Assembly: GCA_910589415.1 (NCBI GenBank)
Contig: OU342633.1
Coordinates: 35,842,210-35,906,209 of the forward strand
Direction: 5' to 3'
Length of the DNA: 64,000 nucleotides
Source of the DNA: Malachius bipustulatus
Lineage: Eukaryota; Arthropoda; Insecta; Coleoptera; Melyridae
Both the position numbers and the translations under genes were made by a program. Shown here in pieces: positions 56,979 through 64,000 of the stretch (position 1 is its first letter; the number at the start of each line of letters is the position of its first letter). Under the pieces are notes generated by a model. That model saw only the letters and a list, made by a program, of their open reading frames with translations, did no database searches and had not been told where the DNA came from.

Positions 56979-58250
56979 ATGAATTTAGATGAAGACAATC
57001 ATTATTTTTATGCTCAACATGGAGAAAACATAATACAAACCCAAGCAGTAGATGATAAGCATCACTCCTTACAGTCCTTACTCCCAAACTTGAAATGCGA
57101 AAATGAGCAAAATGTTTCAAATATCGACCAAATAAACACCTTGGAGAATAATTTTCCAGTTTGTCCTATAAAAAAAGAAGTAGAAGACTCTAGAGATGAC
57201 TTTCAAGGAGTGCAAGCAGTCAATGTGGCATCCAAACAAGAAATTGACATTGAGGAACATGAACCTGGATGGGGGACAAGCAGTGTTGGAACATTCAGCG
57301 TCGGACTTGATTCTATCCAGAAAAATCTTATGGAACGCTCTTCAGAGACTGAAAATCAAGAACATAAAAAATTTAATTGTGCGCATTGCCCTTTTAAGAC
57401 AAACTTGAAGGCCGACTTCAAACGGCATTGTATTCGTAAGCACGAACCACGTCCAGAAATGTATAAATGCAACTATTGCTCATATGAAGCTAAAATTAAA
57501 TATTACCTTCTCCAACATTTTAAAAACAAGCACTCAAAACATTCCCAAGTGTATAAATGCAACTATTGCTCATATGAAGCTAAAATTAAATCTTACCTTC
57601 TCCAACATTTTAAAAACAAGCACTCAAAACATTCCCAAGTGTATAAATGTGAAGAATGTTCATTTGAAACAATATATAAACAAGTTTTGAAAAGACATTT
57701 TATTTGCAAACATGCAAAAAATATGGACGTGTACAAATGTCAGGAATGTGTGTATGAAACAAGATATAAAACTTCTTTGACTCAGCATTATAAATATAAA
57801 CATGTATATACAAAAATTGAGGGCTGTTTGAACCCGTACAAATGTGACGAGTGTTCATTTAAAACAAGGCGCAGAAGTAATTTGACTCAACATTATAAAC
57901 GTAAACATGCAACGAACACAGAACTGTACAAATGTGATGAATGTTCTCATGTAACAACAATGAAATGTTACCTTGTCCAGCATTATAAAAAAGTACATGC
58001 AAAAAAAGCCAAAGTTAACAGATGTGAAGAATGTCCCGAAACAACTTTGTACAAATGTCCAGTTCTGGTTTGTTGTTATGAGACAAAAGTTAAAGAGCTA
58101 ATGGCCCGACATTATAAATATGAACATGAAAAAAAAGCCATAGTGTATCAATGTAACGAATGTTGTTACGAGACACGAGTTGAAGATGATTTGGTCCAGC
58201 ATTATCAGCGCAAACATAAAAAAAAAAACGGAAATATAAAAATATCATGA
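56979..58250 (+). CDS. C2H2 zinc-finger protein, paralogue B
   Basis: A 423-residue intronless frame from ATG to TGA. Residues 1-130 are acidic and probably disordered, with CPIKKEVEDSRDDFQ (IKKE, a sumoylation-type motif) shared with paralogue A. From about residue 134 come nine C2H2 units: CAHCPFK, two CNYCSYEAK copies, CEECSFE, CQECVYE, CDECSFK, CDECSHV, an aberrant unit that runs CEECPETT into CPVLVCCYE, and CNECCYE. Most are C-x2-C-x12-H-x4-H with short YKC-type starts. Units 2 and 3 are a recent 90-bp duplication. The stop follows a poly-A run where two extra A residues shift the frame; the lost frame continues with more fingers downstream. It is likely a nuclear DNA-binding protein. 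It faces paralogue A head-to-head about 6.6 kb away. Confidence 0.85.
   Translation: MNLDEDNHYFYAQHGENIIQTQAVDDKHHSLQSLLPNLKCENEQNVSNIDQINTLENNFPVCPIKKEVEDSRDDFQGVQAVNVASKQEIDIEEHEPGWGTSSVGTFSVGLDSIQKNLMERSSETENQEHKKFNCAHCPFKTNLKADFKRHCIRKHEPRPEMYKCNYCSYEAKIKYYLLQHFKNKHSKHSQVYKCNYCSYEAKIKSYLLQHFKNKHSKHSQVYKCEECSFETIYKQVLKRHFICKHAKNMDVYKCQECVYETRYKTSLTQHYKYKHVYTKIEGCLNPYKCDECSFKTRRRSNLTQHYKRKHATNTELYKCDECSHVTTMKCYLVQHYKKVHAKKAKVNRCEECPETTLYKCPVLVCCYETKVKELMARHYKYEHEKKAIVYQCNECCYETRVEDDLVQHYQRKHKKKNGNIKIS
57461..57640 (+). repeat. Recent 90-bp in-frame duplication of one zinc finger
   Basis: Two 90-bp units (57461-57550 and 57551-57640) differ at one position by eye (TAT versus TCT). Each encodes one complete finger plus its linker. 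The change, Tyr to Ser, falls five residues before the first zinc-binding His, which is recognition-helix position 2. Confidence 0.95.
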
Positions 58251-58840
58251 ATGTTCCTATGCAACAAAAAGAAAAGACGATTTGACCCAACATTATAAAT
58301 GTAAATATGCAAAGAAACACCGAACTGTATAAATGTGATGAATGTTCTCATGAAACAAGAATGAAATGTGACCTTGTCCAGCATTATAAAAATGTACATG
58401 CAAAAAAAGCAAAAGTTAACAGATGTGAAAAATTTCCAGAAACAACTTTGATCACATGTCCAGCTCCAAAATTTCCTGAAACAACATTGGACACACGTCC
58501 AGTTCCTGTATGTTTTTATGAGACAAAAGCTAAATAGCAAATGGCCCGACATTATAAAAATATAAACATGAAAAAGAAGTCACCAATGTAACGAATGTTG
58601 TTACGAGACACGAGTTGAAGATGATTTGGTCCAGCATTATCAGTGAAAACATAAAAAAAAAAACGGAAATAGGTATACAGATGTCATGAATGTTCCTATG
58701 AAACAGGATTTGAAAAACTTTTTAAGCAACATTGTAAACATAATCATTCAAATGATGCAGAAGTATACAAATGTGAGGAATTCTCTTATATGAAACAAGA
58801 AAGAAAAGTAATTGACTCGACATTATAAATCTAAACATGC
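58251..58840 (+). pseudogene. Decayed continuation of the zinc-finger array
   Basis: After the frameshift near 58230, other frames still read HECSYATKRKDDLTQHYK, then NTELYKCDECSHETRMK and YKNVHAKKAKVNRCEKFPE, followed by stops and a degraded HECSYETGF and KCEEFSYM. The segment from about 58315 to 58700 duplicates about 57920-58300 at a spacing of roughly 395 bp. The copy has lost zinc ligands (FPE where the first copy has CPE) and gained stops, for example after ETKAK. This is a fossil of a longer array. Confidence 0.8.
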
Positions 58841-59118
58841 TAAAGAAACAGTAGTTCTTCCCATTTCACCAATTTTTGTGAAGCCGATTCTTGTAACACC
58901 GATTATTGGAAGACTTGGAAGTGGGGCTAATTTGGAGTAAATGATCACACAAACGATAGTAAATTGCATAAATATGATGAAAAATGTTACATAATAGTCC
59001 TTATAAAACAAAATTTGTACATAACTTACACAGGCATATTAATAATACATACCAACAAAAGCTGAATTGGGGCTGAGCCTTTTGTGTGTGTTTTTTTTTT
59101 ATGAATAACAAGCAATTT

Positions 59119-59235
59119 GAACTTGTAACTCGTAACCTACTCACTTTAAACTCCAAATCTAACAACCATTCTTATTGCATTTTCTCAGACAATCTGGAAA
59201 TATAATAATTACGTGTCCCATTTAAAATAAAAAAT
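59119..59235. repeat. Diverged relative of the 50.5-51.4 kb palindrome arm
   Basis: The block ACTTGTAACTCGTAACCTACTCACTTTAAACTCC, continuing with CATTTTCTCAGACAATCTGG and GTGTCCCATTTAAAAT, aligns with 51131-51245 of the palindrome's right arm, with perhaps 75-80% identity by eye. Only one arm is present. Confidence 0.7.
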
Positions 59236-59879
59236 AAAACCGGTAGCCATTTCCACTATAACCAGACCACCGGACGTACCGCCAACTTGAAAATACTCGA
59301 TACAATAATTCCAAGCATTCAGTATACTTATAAGTGTACACTGTGTCCAAGATCCAAGATAAGAATGAACAGCATGGGAATCTCAGAAGCCGTGGGAGAG
59401 GGTCGGTTAAAAGGGAAAAAGTTGGGCAATCAGAAGGGCAATGCAATGGCAGAAAGAGATTTCAAAAATTATGTTCGATCTTCAAAATATAAAAAAATTA
59501 CAGTTAAGTTTTTCCTGTTTATTGACGTTATTATTGAAGATTGGGAAAGACTGAAATCACGTTTTCATTTCAGTTATTGACCAACTTTATCTTTGCGATA
59601 TCAGTTTTTTTATCTGTCGGTTCGTATTTGCAGGGCCGGACTGAACTTCGATTTTTTAAATACGGACCTGGATTTTTTTACTGCAAAAATTGAACGATAC
59701 CTATTTTAATTCTGAATTTAATGATATGCCACACATACATAATATAGTGGTAAATTTTTTGGACTTGAATTACTAATTATCATCACAATCCAAGGAGTCC
59801 AAAAAGTTTACTAAGAGCACAAGTACGTATATTAAGGCAAAATTAAACTGCTGATGTCAAATAACTATAACTATACGCT

Positions 59880-60056
59880 AAGTAAGTATCGGAAGAAATC
59901 ATGATCATTGAGATCATGATTATTAGATAGACGATTATAGATATAGACGATGATTGTTATGTAGTTGTAAGTGTTGTTAAATAAACTGATGAAACCCGAA
60001 TCACCTTTGATTGAACAACTCCCGCTTCAACCCTTACGACAATGGTGATCCTGACC
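59880..60056 (+). mobile_element. Possible LTR end followed by a primer-binding-site-like sequence
   Basis: AATAAA at 59980-59985 is followed 55 bp later by an ACGACA ending and then, after one base, TGGTGATCCTGACC at 60043-60056, similar to the tRNA-Trp-type primer-binding site used by some insect Gypsy elements. No gag or pol frame follows and no left LTR boundary was seen. GCTAAGTAAGTATCGGA near 59878 is also present near 51415, hinting at a shared repeat. Confidence 0.3.
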
Positions 60057-61760
60057 AACACTTGTTAACAACAACTTTATCATAACGTAAAATTTTATTG
60101 CCAGTTTCAAGTGGTCGTTAAATTAATAAATGTTTAATTTCAAATTTGCCCTGTCTAATCATACTTGCTACTGCACGACCTTCTGAATATTATATCTGAT
60201 CCTTATTATTTATAATAGTGATGCTGCATATAAATTGAGAAAAATGTTTAAAGGTAATAATAGGTAGTATCAATTATTATTAAAACTTGAGCGGTTTCAT
60301 TAAAAGTGTTTTATTATTCACATTATTATAATAAGTAGGTCTTAGTTTATTTAATTATCTGCTGCTTGCAGTAATATGTTTTTTGTGCATTTTTAAGTAC
60401 ATAAGTAACAAAAAAAAAGTAAGAAAGTGTAAGGACCTTACACAACCCATAGATTTTCATACTCTTTATTTCAATTAACAATTAAAAAATTAGCCTATCA
60501 AGATAAGGCAATTCTGATAACAAAAATCATCAGTTACTTCAATGTTTTATTCGATAAATTACAAGTTTATAACAGTAACAGTAAATTGCTTATCAAAATT
60601 ATTGCTAGTGTTATGACTAGAAATGAGCAATACTATTATTTATTATAAATGACTGAATTGAAATGTGTGAAATTGATACAATTACCTTATCGTGTGAGTC
60701 AGCTACAACTACAAATAATAATACTAAATACGAAACACCTTGTATTAAAGTTTATAAAAATCTAATCCCCTACAGTAATCCAACAAACAAGACAATTTTA
60801 GTTTTAGTTGTTTCACCAGATGACTGCTTGTATTTTATATACCCTGCTTGTATTTTATTGTATCTGTGTAATTAAAATTAGGACATGTACCTATTATGAT
60901 GAGTCTATGACGTTTTTTAACAATGTGTTAAAACTGAGGCATGTGCAAGATATTAGTCAGTTTTAACACTCTCATCCCTTAGAAGTTCGCACTAGTATTG
61001 CCATAATTAATTAGGTTGGGTAGCATTGGATCGAGGAATTAGTATTATTGGTACCTGCTTACTAAGACAAGTTAAGGTTTCAACAAGCCGACATAGTAAA
61101 AATGAATAATTTTGTCTTTTCAAAATACTTTCAAATTACTCTCATCAGGTCAATAATCTTAAAATTGAATCTTTTTAAATACTGAATTGAATATTTTTTA
61201 TTACATAAATATTTTGCGAATATTAACTGTTCTAGTTCTGTATTTGAAAGTAATTGAATGGCTAAATGGCTTCATAAAAGCTAAAGGCCATAAACCCTAA
61301 AGTAAAGAAGTAATTCCAAGCTGGCATTATGACTATTCATTATTTACCCAGAAGTTACCAAATCAAATAACAGAATGAAACTTCGACTTCTTTGTTTAAT
61401 GAAAAGTAAACAGATTAGGCTAGAAATTTCTAGAACTGTTCAATTATTACGATAACTGTTGGACCAAACTGATTTTTTTTCCTCCGCTTGGATGCCATAT
61501 TTATCTCAAAATTAATTTAATCCTTGATTTATTGATTGTTATAGCAAGAGAGTATATAACTTTCTGATTCTCTCACTAAATTGTCAATAAATATGATCTA
61601 GCCCGGCATATCTGACAATATGACAGATGCGCAATGTCATAGTGCATAGTGTAAGATAATTCAAACACCAGATACCACTTGTCATATGCTAAACGTCATG
61701 TTGACAAGGAAACATTCAGTATTTTTCAAGGGTCACTTCCTCACGTTCCTAACTTCTTTA
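60057..61760. other. Intergenic DNA, nothing recognised
   Basis: AT-rich sequence without a supported gene; the 70-aa frame at 60663-60875 has no splice or domain support. Confidence 0.4.
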
Positions 61761-61995
61761 GTCTCAGCATACATGGTTGTCATGTTTAATCCATGGTCAT
61801 GGACGCTGTAACTCAATGTTATTCAAATGGATGGCAGTTCCAAGTCCAAATTGTCTCACTTGTGGCGAAGTTGAGGAAACAATTACTCATATTGTAGAAG
61901 AGTGTCCAGAAACTAAATTTCTTGGCGGTTTCAATGACATCCACCGCCTTACTCCAGATGCAATAAATTGGTTACAAAATCTAAAACCAATATGA
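61760..61995 (+). pseudogene. LINE 3' remnant: C-terminal end of a reverse transcriptase
   Basis: The frame reads IHGHGRCNSMLFKWMAVPSP and then NCLTCGEVEETITHIVEECP, ending LQNLKPI and a stop. The TGHGRxxxxL...SPNCxxCG...ETxxHIVEECP pattern is the Cys/His motif downstream of the RT domain in several insect LINE clades. The RT domain itself is missing, so this is a 5'-truncated insertion or a decayed copy. It is unrelated in sequence to the LINE at 36-40 kb. Confidence 0.75.
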
Positions 61996-62279
61996 ACTGA
62001 ATGGTGTGTCTAGGTTTTTTATGGGGTTTTTCCCTAGACTGGCTGGAAAAGCGAATGCTTCACCATGATATCAACAACTCATCCTTATATTCTACAAACC
62101 GTTCTACCCCCCACAATGATGAAAATTATACAATATTGTACTTATAAATCATATCCACATCATCCTTATAATTTAAAATGTAATAATTCATACGAAATAT
62201 ATATATGTTTAATCCGAAATTACCACCTCTCAGAGTTGAGAACCAGTGCCCCAAAAATGTTATTCGATCCAACTCTCAC

Positions 62280-62426
62280 GCCCGTATTCACAAACGATAA
62301 TTTCCTAAATAATTACGTAATCAAATATCCCCATCTCATTTTATTGCAAAAAAACTGCATATCTCCATCTCACTCATTTAAATAATTACGTAATTATTTC
62401 GGAAATTATCGTTTGTGAATACGGGC
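62280..62426. mobile_element. 147-bp MITE with 42-bp inverted repeats
   Basis: GCCCGTATTCACAAACGATA at 62280 onward is repeated in reverse complement ending at 62426. The arms are about 42 bp with one mismatch (62280-62321 and 62385-62426). The inner ends carry AATTACGTAATT palindromes. No clear target duplication. Confidence 0.75.
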
Positions 62427-63201
62427 ATCATCAGAGTTTTTAATCTGTTCAAGAGATATTTTGGCTCCAATTGATTATTCTAGTCAACTTGGTGGAACCA
62501 GAACCTTGATCTTAGTAAGTGTTGCAACATTTAAAACAAGAAAAGTGATTTTGAAATACATATTTACAATATGCAACCTAATTATTAGAGTGCAAAGTGT
62601 AATTAATTAATTAATCAGAGTGCTGATAAAAGGCAATAAAACGATCCATAATTATTTATGACTTCTTGTGAGTTTAATTATTATTATTAATTCTCTCATG
62701 AAAAACTATAAAACTACTTACAAGCTAGCACACTCTTACAATAAGTGAAGAACAAGGCAGATTATCTTATTATTATTATTATTCTATCTTCCATTGCTTT
62801 TATTATATCAATCTCGCTATCACATCTGTGTCTTATGGTTACTAGAAACTAGCACTAGTACTAGTGTGATAATAACAAATATCCCTCACTATAATATCTC
62901 CCATTTGTATGCTACCAGTACCAGCACCAGTAGTAGTAATTCATACATTTTATCATGGCTTCACGGCTAAGTAAATAAAATCAAACAAACAATAAAAACT
63001 ATAAATAAATACATAATAAAATACTTTTATAATACATAAACAAAACACAACACAACCGAAATGATTACTCAATCTCGGACCTATCGTAACAGGAACCTCT
63101 CGAACAACAGTAACACCAATAAAACAGAATAAATTATCAACAGATATTCGAACAAAGTCATCTTTCAGACAACGCCCTATCGACTGCGATCAAAAAATAT
63201 C
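62427..63201. other. 3' flank of the PRADC1-like gene
   Basis: AT-rich. TTTATT at 62800-62805 would be AATAAA on the gene's strand, about 400 bp past the stop. A (TTA)n microsatellite lies at 62768-62782. No other gene seen. Confidence 0.4.
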
Positions 63202-63888
63202 TCACCAGCCAAGCCAAGGCGGCTGATTCATCTTATGGACCGGCGTGTAAGTCAAATTAACCGGCAAATTTATGATCGCATAGCTCCTCTCCAGCCTCTC
63301 GAGGGTCCTCGTGATCATAACACCGTTCTTACCTAGGAGGAAAGCGGCCGGGATGTGGGTCTCTTCGACGCTCTCATCGTCGATCATTTCAATGAAATAC
63401 TCCTCATTAGACTTGGATACGTCCGTTATTATGACGGCTCTCGCTCCCGCCTGTTCCGCTATCAGGGTCTTCTTTTTGAAAGAGCACTCTCTGCAACGAC
63501 ACGTATCATTAAACAGAGAGAGGGAGATTAATGAATTGTCTTACCCTCTTTCTATTAGAGCGACATTCCCTTCCACCAGGTCAATGTTCTGGGGAGGCGA
63601 GCATCCGCATTTCGGTATCACGGGAACCAGCGGAATATTTTCTAAATAAAACGATTCGTTCTGGAATCAAAGTTATGGTAATTATTATTTATTAGACATT
63701 GGTCGCTACAGCGATCGTTACAGAATCTGCACACAACTGCATAATACTTACAAACGGCGCGCCAAAGTCTTTAGCCGGTCTTATCCTGTAAGTGTACTCC
63801 AATTCGATCGGATCCACTACTTCGAAAAACACATCTCCTGCAATCAATTCCGCATTTGAGCTTCCTTCGTTGATGTGAAGGTTATTAG
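63202..63888 (-). CDS. PRADC1: PRADC1-like protease-associated domain protein, 3' part; gene runs off the window
   Basis: Exons in order are 63752-63888, 63545-63660 and 63202-63490, with GT-AG introns and matching phases. They encode a PA (protease-associated) domain protein of the secretory pathway: DVFFEVVDPIELEYTYRIRP then AKDFGAPF, PLVPVIPKCGCSPPQNIDL, NVALIERGECSFKKKT, AGARAVIITD, HIPAAFLLGKNG and a C terminus of PVNLTYTPVHKMNQPPW. Human PRADC1 has the same AKDFG, ERGGCSF, IPALFLLG and QPPW blocks, and the PVN-x-T glycosylation site is kept. The function in insects is unknown; PA domains lie in or near substrate-binding regions of proteases and receptors, but no protease domain is attached. 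The first visible exon starts in mid-codon, so the signal-peptide exon is beyond 64000. Confidence 0.9.
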
Positions 63889-64000
63889 CTGTGAAAAATT
63901 CCAATTAATCAAGCGTCAGGCAAATTCACAATACGTTCAATAATTTTGAGTCATATTAATTATTAGGATAAAGTTATCTTAATCGCAGTATTATTGAGAG

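Noticed and set aside
59287..59580. 97-aa plus-strand frame starting near a YKCTLC motif
   Set aside because: Only one Cys pair occurs with no following His pair, and the rest does not resemble a zinc finger or any known family.

Overview
The window is eukaryotic nuclear DNA, almost certainly from an insect. It is AT-rich, its genes are split by GT-AG introns, insect-type non-LTR retrotransposons and short inverted-repeat elements are abundant, and a small secreted Tyr/Gly-rich gene has its first intron inside the signal peptide, as arthropod cuticular genes often do. A beetle is plausible, but the order cannot be fixed from sequence alone. Genes occupy only part of the window; the rest is repeats and unremarkable intergenic DNA.

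Layout. 1-23.4 kb is gene-poor: a short CGAGCC-motif repeat (about 1.0-1.3 kb), a degenerate tandem array (about 2.7-7.0 kb) interrupted by a solo LTR with a GATC target duplication, a second divergent array (8.2-10.3 kb), a 142-bp duplication (10.8-11.1 kb), a 2.3-kb long inverted repeat (12.5-14.7 kb), a dead Jockey-like reverse transcriptase (14.8-16.3 kb) and two MITE-like regions (20.4 and 21.3-21.8 kb). 23.5-35.3 kb (minus) is a complete ten-exon alpha-L-iduronidase gene, with a Harbinger-type MITE, a long intronic foldback and a tandem array in its introns. 36.1-40.4 kb (minus) is an apparently full-length LINE with both ORFs open. 41.1-46.8 kb (minus) is a complete six-exon EDRF1 gene. 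49.3-50.3 kb (minus) and 57.0-58.3 kb (plus) are two paralogous C2H2 zinc-finger genes in head-to-head orientation; the second has a fresh 90-bp finger duplication and a frameshifted, decaying extension. Between them lie a near-perfect 859-bp palindrome, a TA-flanked MITE, a 205-bp foldback and the two-exon secreted gene. 61.8-62.4 kb holds a LINE 3' remnant and a MITE. 63.2 kb to the right edge (minus) is the 3' part of a PRADC1-like gene.

The genes do not form a pathway. IDUA is a lysosomal glycosidase, PRADC1 a secretory-pathway glycoprotein, EDRF1 a probable nuclear or regulatory protein, and the zinc-finger pair probable DNA-binding proteins. The most unusual property is the density of long inverted repeats: five clear hairpin-forming loci with arms from about 75 to 800 bp, one inside an IDUA intron and therefore inside a transcript. 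At least one belongs to a dispersed family, since a diverged relative lies at 59.1 kb. These loci are the best candidates for unannotated biology, either as foldback transposons or as sources of long double-stranded RNA. All exon boundaries were placed by reading splice consensus, frame and homology by eye; percentages and family names below RT or superfamily level are estimates.
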